The position numbers and the translations under genes were made by a program. A DNA stretch of 64,000 bases, taken from NCBI GenBank assembly GCA_037962975.1, contig CM075675.1, forward strand, positions 30,568,501-30,632,500, read 5' to 3'. The DNA is from Clitoria ternatea (taxonomy: Eukaryota > Streptophyta > Magnoliopsida > Fabales > Fabaceae). Positions within the stretch are counted from its first letter, which is position 1. Each line of letters begins with the position of its first letter. The notes under the pieces were generated by a model that was given only the letters and a program-made list of their open reading frames with translations, ran no database searches and had not been told where the DNA came from. Positions 1 through 12,670 of the stretch are shown in pieces.

Positions 1-1564
1 GAACCTTATCAAAAAAAATTAAAATCATTAATTAATTTTTTTACCGAAATCCCTTTAATAGTCATTAATAAAATAAGCATCAATTAAGGAGAAAGAGTAA
101 AATTTATCAAAAACTAGTACAATTTGTATATAAATTAAACGACTTTAATTATATTAATTAATTTTTTTAAAAAACTAAAATTAATTGAGTTTTTTATTGT
201 GACGAGAACAAATAAAGGTAATATTAAATAATTAGGTGACATAGTGGAAAAAGATGAATTCAAAATAATAATAAAAAAATCATTTTCAAAGAATAAATCA
301 ATATACTTATTCACTCTACTAAATTTATTTTTATAAAGATAAACCTTTATATACTTCAATTGGTTACCCTCAGCTCCTCAAGTATCATGTAGAAGTCAAA
401 GTTTTAAGTTTGCTGATTTTAAAAAAAAGGGAAAAGTAAAAGTTGGAATATTAGAATCATTTCCTTAATTTTAACATAGTTGCCAAGTGTCATGAAGGAT
501 GTAACTACAAATCTACATGTTGACCAACCAGCTTGGTAATAACTCCCTGTTTACTTTGTGACTTTCAAATTTAATCCCTGTTATGTAGAGTAAGATATAC
601 AAAACTAAGTTCGCAAGACGAGACGAAACTCATTTATATTATGGACTTAGGATATGTTTGGTTTATAATTGGGAAATGGAGTTGAGGAAATAGAAAAATC
701 ATGCCGTTTGAGACAGTCAAAACTCTGTTTGACAATACGATTTATTTTTGGGGTTGGTCAAACCAACCAAGTTGAATAATCAAACAATGCCTTACAAGTT
801 TGACCCATTTAGCATGTGGGTTAAACGGACCTAGCCACAGGTTCACAAGTCAACCCGTGAGTCAATTTATATTCAAAATTATTATTTTATTTTAAACAAA
901 TTTTATTTCTTTTTTTATACTATTTCATTTTCACAGTTCATTTTTTTAAAAAAAAAAAAACTCAAACATAAGACGATGTTATATCATTGTTCTTTACATT
1001 GAAATAGGAGAAAATTAATATTTAGATTCTATTGGTTATTAATTTGTTAAAGTTAAGGTATTACGGTTGGAGCTTTTAGATGATTAAATGTTTTAAATTA
1101 TGTATTTTGAGTTTCCAAAAAAATGTTTTGGGCCAATACTCAACACTTTAAAGCCAAAAGAAAAGTCATATATACTAGCCCATGGGTCCAAAAACCAGCC
1201 CATCTAAAAAGCTGACTCATGCAGGTTCCCCGTTATGGGGGCAGGCCGGCCCATATACCATAAAATGCATCCATTCAACAGTTTGGTTACATATTTTACC
1301 AAAAAAAAAAGTTTGGTTACATAGTACACACCACATCAAGATAAGCATAGAAACACTCTTTCCACAATGGGTGAGGCAGAGTTTTTCTGCCAGCCTCAAC
1401 ACAGAAGAGAAATGGATACAAAACGAGCAAAGATAAGGAAGGAATGACAGTGGATAAATAAAATCAGTCATCACATGATGTTGCTTGTCAAATCAAAGTA
1501 ATGAGAGGAAAGTTAAGTTCAACACTAACATCTAAGGAGACTAAATTCATAATTGAGAGATAAT
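1..1564. other. AT-rich 3' flank, no gene seen
   Basis: I see no gene here. The region is AT-rich with homopolymer runs. A 13-base phrase, GTTTGGTTACATA, occurs twice near 1282 and 1311, separated by an A-rich stretch. The part near 770-860 has GGGTTAAACGGACC-like wording that resembles the end of a hAT element, but no partner end or coding region was found. The right part probably lies just downstream of the minus-strand VIN3-like gene. Confidence 0.5.
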
Positions 1565-1845
1565 TGCAATAGTTTAGTAAACAGCAGCAAACTGCCTTTT
1601 ACATCCTGAGACTTCATATCCATAGATCCTTCCTCACTTCAAGGAAAAATGAGTAACTGTATCTACAATCATCAATACAGATGCTTTTAGCAAGACAAAA
1701 ATTTGCCTCAATAAAATGAATTACAGTGAGTAATAAAAAATGTCTGTACAAAGAAGGCAGAAACAATCGGAGGCTAATTTGTAGTTTTTAAATGATGGTA
1801 GTCTTGAAGCAAGTAGTGATCTTGTATAACAGGATTCCACACCTC

Positions 1846-3038
1846 TTAACTTGAAACGACGGCCTTAGCAGCACAGAACCCATTTCTTGACCTCTTGTTG
1901 GATATAATATCAGAAAATGAGTCAACTAATTGCCCTGCTAGACTACTTGGATCATCAATCAGAGTTTGAATGAAAGTATTAACAACCCTTCGTTCTTGCT
2001 CTGTTGCCCTCAAACTAAACCATGTCAGCAATTTCAACCTAAATTCCTGTTTGATATGACCTTGGCATTCTAGCCAACGAATTACTTTCACACAATACTC
2101 AAAGTTCTCATCCAAGGAGCATGAACCATCAGACGCATGTAAAGGAGATTCATTAATCAAAGTGCTGTCACAATCATGTGTCTCTTCAAGTGTGCTTCTT
2201 GCTACCCTTTTCCTACATGCATCTAGACAAGAGTCAACGGCTGGGACTTCTCCAGTTGGCCCATGATTCCAGGTTTGGGAACCACCACTACCACGTGGTC
2301 TAGCTAAATTTTTCTCCAAATCAAGAGAAATGGCATCATCATCTGCCTCTACAGCCTGCTGCAATGTGCAACCATTATCTTCATCCATGGAAGACTCAAA
2401 AGGAGGTGTAAGTTCTTCATTTAAGTCTGGCACAGAAGTAACATTTAGATCAAGGTCACGTGAAATTGAAGGTTGCTCTTCTGGAATGCTGGGCTTGATC
2501 GACTCACCTTGCCCACAACATTTTCTCATGTCAGCACAGCAAAATCCCTCAAAGCAACCCTGTTCTTGAGCCCAAGTAAGATGTAAAATTTTTCCAAGGT
2601 CTCGAACCTTAAATCCAGAGTCTGCTATTATGGGATTGGGCTCCACTTTGGAGCCAGAAGAATTGCCTTCAGTTTGAAGGGTTTCCTTTTTATGATTCAT
2701 GGCAACTGATGAAGATGGATTCCTTTCCAATATTTCAATGCTCTTGGTGAAACACTTGGCCTCAGAATGACCCAGGTCACCATTTTCTATACAAGATACA
2801 ATTCGAAAAGTATATTCTGTGCAAGGCTGGAGGTTGGATATCAAAATCCTCCTCTGAGCATTGGAAAACACACAAACAGGATCTGTAGTGTGCGATTCCT
2901 CCCTACTTTTGTAATACCACAACTTGTATCCTTTAATGTCCTCAGAAGATGCATTTGGCATTTTAATTAAAATGATTTTGACTGAGGAAGATGTTATCTC
3001 TTCAAAAAAGAACTTGCAAGCAGCAGGAAGTGAACCCT
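1846..3038 (-). CDS. VIL1-like exon 4: FNIII domain and C-terminal VID domain
   Basis: The exon starts after CTCGCAG at 3039 and stays open for about 397 codons to the TAA at 1846-1848. The first ~110 residues form the fibronectin type III domain (SLPAACKFFFEE, GYKLWYY, CTEYTFRIVS). A low-complexity acidic linker follows, with RDLDLNVTSVPDLNEEL. The last ~90 residues are the VIN3-interacting domain (FEYCVKVIRWLECQGHI, FRLKLLTWFSLRATEQERR, VNTFIQTLIDDPSSLAGQL), which mediates homo- and heteromeric contacts among VEL proteins. The tail is basic (NKRSRNGF). No damage is visible in this exon. Confidence 0.9.
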
Positions 3039-6000
3039 CTGCGAGTTAAAGAAGCTCATAATATACTATCTAAATCAAATTGTTGGAAAGCAAAAAATTG
3101 ATGAACTATAAGAAATAAAAGTAGTAGTTCCAACCTCTGGATTCTAGATTTACATTTGGAACAGTGGCTAACCACTCATCAGCTTTCTCAATAGCAAAAG
3201 AGCAGAGTTTCTGTACATCATTGGCAATAGGGAGTCTGCTGACAATGCCACGTGCCATCTTGGAAGAAACCCCATTAACTGGACCAACTTCCATTTCTAG
3301 TTTAGTCTTTGCCTCTTTTACTATTTCATGCAATTCTTTAAACCTTAAAGTCCCGTCCAGAAGTCTGTAGCTCAAATATATCCTGTAACATAGTACATCA
3401 ACACGCCGAGCATCTTTGGCTATATTTAGCTGCTTCTTCCAACACCTGTCAGTATTAAACATGAATCGTCAATGTCATCAAAATAGGGCTAAAAATTTAG
3501 TCATGAACATAAGTTGAAAATGGTTTAAATGTATTATAAACCTCAATCTTCTATTTCACAGTCAAATAAAAGAAATTCGAGGAGGCGAAACTCGATTCAT
3601 TTTTCTCAGAAAAGACACATCAATGACATTAAAAACTGCACTAATTAGTTTGCTTCCTTGTTGAACACATGTCAAGTAAGCGAATGATGAATGGGAAAGC
3701 AGGAAACATGGCCAAAATTTTTTAAATTCTTAGTCAATATACATAATATGCAGAGGTTGATACATTTTCACTGATGACACACAGGAATTGGAAAGATTCA
3801 CCAAAGCCTCAACAACAACACTGGGGTAGAACATCCATAAGTCCGCAATTAAAGAAAATTACTTACCCAAGTATCCCAGTAACTTTACCACAAGAAGCAC
3901 AACAATAACCACCATCTAGTTGCATCAGTTGTCCATGATCAACGACACCTACTTTTTCATGTTGAAGGGCACACTCGATATGACATGACAACCCACAGGA
4001 GTCCCTTTGAGCAGATTTAGATGTGCATACCAACCAAAGACTAGGATCCTTGTTATCATCAAAAAGGTGGCAAATACAGCAAGAGCACCTTCTACAAAAT
4101 GTGTAATCTTTAGATAGAACTGCTCGGCAAGCGGAATTTTTACAGATCCAAGAGTTTGAATGTCCAAAATCAATAGGTGCGTCAGGAGTTGGTAAGAATC
4201 GCATGGGATTTTCACCTTTGCGATGTTGCTTCTTAGAATGCTGATTGCTGACAGCAGAAACCTTTTTCAAGTCCTGTTTCTTGATAATCTTACTGGTAGA
4301 CTTAGTTTCTGACATCTTGCTTTTTGAAGAAATGTTCTTTTTTGTCCTTAGCAAAGTACATTCATAGAAGTTCCTTTTTTGGACCAGCTTTTAGAAACTC
4401 CTGAAGGAATTCTGAACTTCTTGAAGCATCATTTGAATGGCCTTTTTTCTGGAGTACTTTGGACACTAAATGAAAGGCTTTGAATACCGGAAACTGCTCA
4501 GAAATAACAACCAACTGCAAAGTAAAACTAGTGGAAAAACAGAAGGAATATTTAACTGAAGTAAATAACTATGCCTAAACTCTTATATTGATGCCAATCA
4601 ACTGAAGAAAAATAACAAAGATAACAGATTGAGAGTAATAACAATAAGTGCAGTAAATGATAATTATATTCAAGTTCCACCAGAGAAATGTGAATAGAAA
4701 GGTAAACACAGTGTAGTTCCCTCTTCAACTGAACTTTCCCTCAGCCGTCATAAGCCTCATAAAATAATACATCATATTCATATATAATTAAGTATAGAAA
4801 AAACTGGAAATCAAACAACTAGAGCTAAAAACACCAGGTTACAAATTGTGTCCACCTGGTCATCTGCACTAGTATGTCCTAGATTCTCCCTAATCCTATG
4901 CAACACAAGAATGAAAATAAATTGTTCAAAACAGTACATCACAGATGGAAACTAAGAACACGAAAAAAGATATCATACGGTGAAATGGCAGATTGATTCT
5001 TAATGAACTCAACATAAACAATGACACACTGAAATTGTGAGAATATAAAAATAAGAAGCTAGAGAGAATTGATTCCAGAAACAACCATTAACTCATAAGC
5101 AATATCAAATAAAACTTAAAACAGATTTTCTAATCTATGGAAGGTTGCACGTAACAAGAAATCAAAAAGTGAAAAGTTTCATTTAAAATTAACATTAATG
5201 TAGTCCCCCATGATTTCCAAGGCAAGTCTAATACAATCTTCAAAATACATTCAAACAAGAAGATAAGATCTTCTCATCAAAAGTTTGATTATACACAATG
5301 ACATGAAGCATAAAAATATGCACATATAAGACATTCTCGTATAATTCGAATACCTAAAGGACAATAATGCAGGAAAAGTTGAGAATGAGAAGGTACCAGA
5401 TCCTCCCTATCATGGAAAAAGAAAAAACAAAAGAGATATCCTGACAAAATTGACACTAGAGGAGCATCTCCACAGTCAACAATGTAGCAAATTCTGGAGG
5501 GGAATCCAAGGCCAATGTGCAGCCGCTACAGCGTCGAATAACCCTTTATATAGTCTCAATTTACACCAGTGCAAACACGTGCACCATTCAAAATACTTTT
5601 AAAGAATATATTCTTCATCAATCCAACCATTGAAAGATACACTTAATCATCTTGATCTTTTCTGCTAGATATTTGAAAAATTGATTCTCAATAAGTACAT
5701 AATTAAATGTTGAAATTGTTTTGTGTAGAAAGTATATGGCATCATCTTATATGTTTTCTTGCAAACAATTATGGAATGGATTGATCTCAAATTAATATGG
5801 AATATTATGATCACAGTCTAAATTATGGGAACTGATTATCCAATGGAAGATTTTGTGAAACTTGTGCCATTAAAAATTAGTTAATGCGGATCAATATATT
5901 AACCACATAACAATTATGGCATGTCAGTGGAAGACAAGGTCAACTATGCCCATATATAACTTCCATCTGGTTCTATAACAAATTAAGCTGCCACAAAAGC

Positions 6001-8774
6001 CTTATTCTATGAGTAATGGATCTCCAGGTATAGAGCATGTTAGCAAAAGACAAGGCTAAACTACACCCAAATACAACAAATTCCATGTCTATATGAAAAT
6101 TTTGATCAAGCTCACACGCCTACTTAATCGAAGGAACCACATTGATACCTTGGCATACCTCTTTAAATTCACATAATAGTCTTGCAAGGATAAACATACA
6201 TGTAAAGTAGAAATACATACTATTGTAGAATATAACCACCAGCACACACTAACAGTTCTACTAAATTTGTATAGCATTTCATAGTATTAGGTGCATGTTT
6301 GGATAATTATTAAAGTATTACTTGAGTGGCATGCATCTTAAAAGAATTATATCATGTGGAATGAGTTGAGTTGCACATTTAATAAGGTTCTCCAAAACGA
6401 CAATTGGTGTAAAAACACTAAAATTACTTTCAACCAAACATCGAATAACCAAAGAAATTTCAAGTTTAATAGTCAAATAAACAACTTGGTCAACAGAAAC
6501 ATTTGTAGTAGAGCAATCCATACAAGGACTAAATTCAATAATCACTCCCGCATCTTAGCATTTAATTATAACACCATCAAATTCTACAATGTATACTTAA
6601 ATTGGGAAGATTATACGTACATCAATTCTATTTAATATTTCTCTATCCTTTATCTGTAATAGAAACACATTAATGCATTAATATTTCATAATTTCATATG
6701 AAAACAACCCAAACATCTGTTGGTATATATACTACGAGCTATTATGTTTTTAATATATCATTTTGTACGTATCAATAAAATAAGTCTTTTTAATTTTAAA
6801 ATTGTTTTAAATCTACTTATCCTTGGAATTGCAGGTCAAATGAGAACTATTCTTAAAATGTCCCTAGTTAAGTATTTACATGTCCCATGTAAATACATTA
6901 AGACTAGTGTGTGAATATACTGAAGAACTGATCTCATAGTTCATGGATATAGAAGATATCAAATCTTCACACAGATACACATTAAGAGTAATGGTGTACT
7001 AGACCCACCATAAGAAAGTTGCATGGATGGTTACATGAGTGTCATAAACGGTTCTCAATATGATAATGGTATATGTAGTCCTTCGGCCATAAAAGTTATG
7101 ATTACACAATGAACAAATTATGTAGAGGAATGCGAGTGATGTAAATGGGATTTGTCTCTGTGAGACTAAAAAGATGCATGGTTATGCTAGGAAGAATAAA
7201 TATTGGATATCTATTCAGGTAAAATCTACTCTAGTATCAAATAAAATCACACAAGGATGACGTTAACCATGTCTTAATTAGGCCTAACTCATTCAAAATG
7301 AGTAAAGAACTCAATCTTTATAAATAACTCATCAAGTCAAACCTATAGAGCATGAGATGCTCATAAGCAGCTACGCAAAAGAAAAAAAATGCACAAACTC
7401 GTAATTGTGAGGGCTGAGTATTTTCTAACTAGCATTCGAAGGTTAAGCTTCTGGTGAGAGTGCTCGTGCGGATTCCTAAGGGATGAAGCTAAGATTGTTT
7501 CGATAGACGAATTTATCTCGCGTCTACAAGAGGTAATCCTAAAATGCAATAATTTTTTATTGTTGTATGTAATGCTTTGAAACACATAGTTTGCAAATCG
7601 CTATGGGATTCTAGGTGTTTCCACTGCCTGACCTTATGGAACTCCCTAACAACATCATCGGTATATCAAAATTTATATCCCTGATGTATAAACTATGAAG
7701 GGAAAAAACAACGGGATTTTCAAAGAATAAAGTATAAACAGAACAAGAAAGACCAAAAAGATATCCTTTTAAAATAAAAAATAAAACATTGGTGGTTTTA
7801 TGGAAAATCTTCATAGTGTTGCCTTTATTAATTTGAATAAATCTTCTTTGTTATTTTCCTTAACAATGTATTCCAAAGTACCACAGTTTCATATTACAAA
7901 AAACAAACAGTGTTTTTTATATAGTTTATTATAATTCTCAATTTATAATTAACACAAAAAAGGAACTAAATAATACACCATCATGCATTGCAACCCGCCA
8001 CAACAAGTTTCCAAAGCTTTATGGTACAGAGGGAAAAAATGAATATACTATATAGTAACTGTATGTGCTCAACATTTATTAAAACTTCACAAGATTATTT
8101 TAAAATAATGTTGATCCCTAACTCTAAGAAAACACCATACAACATATATAACCTCAAGCAATTACAAGGCATATTGTATGTTGTCATATTATTCCATTCT
8201 ATGCTCATATTTTTAATACATTGCGTCATATGAGCCAAACAAGTTTCATATTTGGGCCAACAAAAAGGAAACAGAAATTGCCGAAGCAATAACATAGAAG
8301 TTAACAGGCAACAAACCATGATGCTAGAGAGTGAAATAATGGTTTCAAGACAAAGGGCCTTCCAAAAGAAGTCACTTTCAATATTTAAATTATACAGTGG
8401 ACTGAAATTGTACATAAAAGTTAGTCCTTATAAGGGAAGAAACCACATGGTTACACACATTTTGAAACATATAGTAGTGTATATGTCAGTTGTAAAACAC
8501 TTGTAAACTAACAATAGCAAGACAAATCACACAATATGCATCTACCTGGAATCAAATTTCAGCTGACATTTTAAATCATTGATAGATGAGAATCTTACAC
8601 TAGCCCACCCACATTCAGCATTACATACACAACAAAAAGGTAAAACAAAATTGCTGCAACTGTAACTACTGAAAGATCAAACTCAATAAGAAGTTAAAAA
8701 CAATACCTTTAGCAAATAGTTTCTCTTCTAAATCCATTAGCAAGTGATGAGCACGGTAAATGAATGTCCCGTCT
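1846..8774 (-). CDS. VIN3-like protein 1 (VIL1/VRN5-type) gene, N-terminal part disrupted
   Basis: VIN3/VIL/VRN5 proteins are nuclear PHD-finger partners of Polycomb complex PRC2; they help silence FLC-type flowering genes by H3K27 methylation. My gene model on the minus strand has coding exons 8737-8707, 4493-3867, 3445-3135 and 3038-1846. All junctions are GT-AG and the joined codons make sense: AAA G|TT TCC, CTT GG|G TGT TGG and AGA G|AG GGT. Domain order is PHD, a middle region, FNIII, then the C-terminal VID, the family order. Exons 3 and 4 and the PHD itself are open. In the front of exon 2 the frame changes near 4443 and again near 4343, and a TGA lies between them (about 4365). A full-length protein is therefore not encoded. 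A product starting at the ATG at 4315 would keep PHD, FNIII and VID. It may be a young pseudogene or an N-truncated gene; the expected N-terminus rests on my memory of the family. Confidence 0.8.
3135..3445 (-). CDS. VIL1-like exon 3: region between PHD and FNIII
   Basis: The exon begins after the acceptor CTGACAG with the codons for CWKKQL and ends at 3135 before GTTGGAAC. It carries the conserved VIN3-family wording KDARRVDVLCYRIYLSYRLLDGT and MARGIVSRLPIANDVQKLC, which links the PHD to the FNIII domain. The frame is open throughout and joins exactly to both neighbours. The region is known as a conserved four-helix-like part of the VEL family; I infer the role only from similarity. Confidence 0.85.
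3867..4493 (-). CDS. VIL1-like exon 2: N-terminal linker plus PHD finger (disrupted)
   Basis: The exon starts after TGAGCAG at 4494 with SGIQSLSFSVQSTPEK in the expected frame. Near 4443, in an A-run, the family-like sequence moves to another frame (GHSNDASRSSEFLQEFLK). It meets TGA after KKELL, then changes frame again in a second A-run near 4343. From there the frame is open to the donor GTAAGT at 3866. The PHD has the cysteine-rich C4HC3 pattern (ICKNSAC, CRRCSCCIC, CGLSCHIEC, CCASCGK), with a basic Lys/Arg-rich stretch before it. The first in-frame ATG after the damage is at 4315. Confidence 0.75.
4494..8706 (-). other. 4.2-kb first coding intron of the VIL1-like gene
   Basis: This AT-rich stretch separates the 10-codon exon from the PHD exon. 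The ends are GTATTG at 8706 and TGAGCAG at 4494. Short open frames occur but none has recognisable wording, and I saw no LTR, transposase or repeat array. In VIN3-type genes the first intron often carries regulatory sequence; nothing here shows that directly. Confidence 0.5.
8707..8774 (-). CDS. VIL1-like exon with start codon (coding 8737-8707)
   Basis: An acceptor-like tract ending TTTGTTAG precedes the exon at 8774. The ATG at 8737-8735 begins MDLEEKLFAK, which matches the start I remember for legume VIL1/VRN5 proteins. The exon leaves one base and is followed by the donor GTATTG at 8706. Together with the TT at the start of the next exon it gives a valine codon and keeps the frame. It is only 31 coding bases, so most gene finders would miss it. 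The upstream 36 bases are 5' UTR. Confidence 0.7.
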
Positions 8775-9649
8775 CTAACAAACAGAAAAAAAAATAGCAT
8801 CAAAAGGATGTACATTGTTCAGTGTTTACACTGTTGTGAAAACTGAAAAGCAAGTGAGAGTCATGCGTGAATCATCACTCCACTCAAAATTACCAGATGA
8901 ATAGGGGAAAAAAGGATTTTTTTTTTATTACATCTAAGCTATTTATCACACCAAAGAAAATTAACAAGCAGTGGGTATCCAAAACTTATACATAACTCCC
9001 ATGTTACCATACGTAAGGTACAAATTCCAATTTCATCAAACACCAACAAAACAATATCATCAAACACTTCAAAAATTTGTTTTTTACCTACAACAAAGAG
9101 AATGGAACCACGTTTCAAATACACCAATGCCAGAATGTAGCTCATGAATTGAACACAACATCACAAACAGGCAACATTCAGAACGTAAAATTAAAAGTCC
9201 AAGACACCAACTTTAAAAATTAAAAGCTAAAAGATATATATATATCATACCAAATCAAAATAAATAAATAAAAATCAGAATCCAAAAATACATGCAGATT
9301 ATCTTTCCCCATTCGATTTAAATACGGAATTAATCCAGTTACAACCAACAAAAACCAATTATTATTATTAATTATTAAATAAACATTATTAATAATGATC
9401 TATTAATTAAGTTATTATTTATTATACATGCCAAAATGAAAAAAAAAACTAAGAATAAAAGCGTGAAAATAGAGATATATAAATGAGAAACTGAACGTAA
9501 AGGGAAAAGAAAAATAGAATCACACGATTTATACGCATTGTACGTATTAAAAAGATAGAGAGAAAAAAATATATTAAAAGAAACACACCATATTAATTAA
9601 TTAATTAATTTTGAAATTATTCTAAAAAAATAAACAAATTCAAAAAGCG

Positions 9650-10055
9650 AAAGTAAACATCATCATGAGGCGAACGTGAAGGTAGGAAGAGAGAGAAAAC
9701 AAGAACGAATCTGGGAAATTTGGAAACGAGAAAAATAGAACGAAAATTGAAGAGAGAAAAGAAGGAAGGAAAGACTTATGGTGGTGAGTGGTCACTGGCC
9801 TTGAGAAGAATCTAGGAAGGGTTTGTGTTGTGTTGTTGTGAGATGAAACTGTAACAGAACGAACGTCGTCGTGGTGATGGTGGTTGTTGTTCGTTTGCGT
9901 TTTCGATAGAGAAAGAGATGGGAGTAGTTGAAGTTATACGAGTCATTCACGTATTTGGGAAAAGGGAAGCAAGTCACGCGCCAACGGTGGCGCGTGGGAG
10001 TGGCGGTAGTTTGAAGGGTTCGGTTTTTTCCTTGTGGTTGCTGCATGGAATATTG
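9650..10055 (-). promoter_or_regulatory. Probable promoter and 5' UTR of the VIL1-like gene
   Basis: On the minus strand this stretch goes from GC-richer sequence (10040-9960, with GGCGCGTGACTTGC) through a TATAAC at about 9930 to CT-rich leader sequence (TCTCTTTCTCTATCG, CTCTCTCTTCC) near 9900-9690. That is the usual look of a plant core promoter and 5' UTR. An intron must join this leader to the exon at 8774, but I could not fix its donor. The open frame at 10046-9792 is low complexity and I do not regard it as a gene. Confidence 0.4.
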
Positions 10056-10473
10056 ATAGTGCTCAATTGCTTCTTATTTATTTATCTCTTTTATTAGAAA
10101 TGAATGTAGTTCTTTTATTACATAAATAAACAAATTTATTAGAATGAATATAGCTATTTTATCATATAAATACATTCATTTTTAAATAAAAAAAATTCCT
10201 AATGTGTTCTTTTTTAAAATTTTGAAAAATTTTTGAAAAACTTTTCTACTTTTCAACTTTTTTAAAGACTTTTTTGCTTTTTAGAAAAATAAAAAATCCG
10301 ATTTTAAGTTTTCTATAAGTTTTTTTAAAATATTTTGTAAACAAATACATTTTCTATTTTTTTAACTTTTCAAGAATAGTTTTTTATTTTTCGTAAAAAA
10401 CTTACGAACTAAACACGACTAAATAATTCAAACTTAGTCGCATAAACTAAGATTAAAAAAAAACAAATTCAAA
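10056..10473. other. AT-rich spacer, no gene
   Basis: Spacer between the VIL1-like promoter and the first solo LTR. It has a T-rich run of TTTTGAAAAA- and ACTTTTC-like phrases (10210-10420). Nothing codes here. Confidence 0.5.
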
Positions 10474-12670
10474 GAATGTGTAACAGTCTATAATTGATTA
10501 AGGCTAATTGCATGTTAAATTAATTAATTAATCAAGAATGGATATAGAATTACCCAAATGCCCTTAAGTTAATGTTTCAATAACTTACCAATTTCACTCT
10601 CTTACTCATGCTGAAACAAAAGGAAAACAGGGTCAATTTCACCAATTCACGCATGCAACTTCTTATTCTTCTCCGCGGGAACCCATTACAATTCCACCAA
10701 TGTTTCTTCAATTTCTCCACTTGATTTCTTCTAATTGAGCAAGGCTTCCTCTTTATCTCCTTCCTCCTTCACGTGGTTGCCATGGGTGCCCTTGGGAGAG
10801 CTTAGATTCTTGGAATTGGAAGGTAAAATCTCATGGCCTTGACCTCATTTTTGTTTTGCAAGCTTCTTCTTCTTACCACATGTTGATTCTTCCATTTTTA
10901 TGGAATTAAGGTCATGTGAAGCAAAGTGCAAAGGTGGGACAGCTTGGGCATTATCGAAGTTTGGATTTTCCCCATTTTCAAGTGAGTAATTCGATGCTCA
11001 TAGCTTCTAGGATTTTATTCCACAAGTTCTAGAGCTTGATAATAATTAATTTCATGAAACTAGGCGATTTTTGAGCGTTTTAGCAAGTGGGTAGCTTGGG
11101 GGTTTTGTTCGGAACCGGGCGTCAGTGCTTATCGGTAAGTTAATACTTATCGAAATAATAGAGAATTAGCATTCTAGCTCGAATTATGAATTTTAGTAGC
11201 GATCGTGATATTAAAATAAATTATTATGAATTTTAGGGAATTGTTTGGTTGTGGAAATTACGATCGGAGCTTGTGATTAACGATCGATTAACATTTGGAT
11301 AGCTCGGGGAGCTTCTGGATTATTTATTTCCAGGTAGAGGGAGCTATTACATTTTAAATGCATGGTTTATGGATGGGTTAGAGGTATATTGCTATATTAT
11401 GAATTATGTGTTGTGAAACATGATGATTAGATTGCTTAAAGTGTGAAATAATTATGAAATACCCCATTTTATTTGATATATGAGATATATTTTATGTTGT
11501 GATGATTTCCGTCCATATTATTGATATTAAAATCGCATGAGATGTGATTAAGTGATTGGATTGATAATAATGTGATATATAAGACACGGTTAATTGATTG
11601 AATAGTTCTTATGCATGAGATGTAAAAGGACACTTGAATTGTTGATGATGAGATATTGCATGAGATACAAAATGAATAATGTGATATAGCATAAAATGCT
11701 TGTTGATGATGTATGCATATGAATGAGATTCTATGTTATATGGTTTCAAGGATTCCAAAAAGACTTTGAGTGTGACTCAAGGCAAGCTTATTGAGTAGGA
11801 CTTAGAGCTAGCCCGTAACACTCCCGTTGTCACTGAGAGTGATTGTGTTACGTGAGATGGCAAATGGTTTGGTACCAGTAAAACGGCCGGATCAGTTGGG
11901 AGCTGAATATATGACTGAGAGCCAATGTGTTGCAACACTATACTTGATGATGTGCATTGGATCCATGTTATTGCATTTATATATAAGTATATGCATTAAT
12001 ATATGTTATTGAGAATAACATGATTTGTGATAGCTATTTGATATGATATTGGGAATATCTGGTGAGTAGTGAATTATAATGAATGACAGTTAATGTGATG
12101 ATTGATTGTAATACTATATTATGAGTTAGAGAATTGGATAAGTTGATTTGATTTAATAACTGTCATTTAACATGTATTTTGCTCACCCTTATTTTGTGGC
12201 TACTTTTTAGTGGAACTAGACCGTGATGTCACCGTGCTTGAGCGAGGAGCATTGTATATAGTGTACATACTTGTGTAGTATTTTGGTGGTAGCTCTGCCC
12301 GGCTCTTGTAAATGCTCATTCTGATACATGTGTATATAACTGTATAGTGGATTTAGGTAGCTGACAACTTTAATTGGAAGCCTAGTTTATATTTTGATGA
12401 GTATATATGATGATGTAATGATGATATAGATGTTGATGATGATATATGACCGTAGTGACCATGGATGGTCCCATTTGATGCATGTGATGCGTAATATGTC
12501 CAGGAACTGCATTGCGTGAATGTGATGAGCAGGAACTGCTTGTGTGTGATTGAGTTTGAACATGTGATAAATTGTGATTGATGACAGATGTATGAAAAAT
12601 GAGGTTTTAAATTGAGTTTTACGCATAATTAGGCAAGTGATAGGGTCATATAGAGTTTGATGAGGTTTGG

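Noticed and set aside
135..359. Open frame of 74 codons on the minus strand
   Set aside because: AT-rich, Lys/Asn/Ile/Phe-dominated composition with no motif; chance frame.
640..860. Possible hAT terminal sequence (GGGTTAAACGGACC)
   Set aside because: No partner end, target duplication or transposase nearby.
1282..1323. Duplicated GTTTGGTTACATA phrase as a target-site duplication
   Set aside because: Only an A-rich stretch of under 20 bases lies between the copies; local duplication is simpler.
9792..10046. 84-codon frame upstream of the VIL1-like gene
   Set aside because: Thr-rich low complexity in a promoter/leader region; better explained as 5' UTR.
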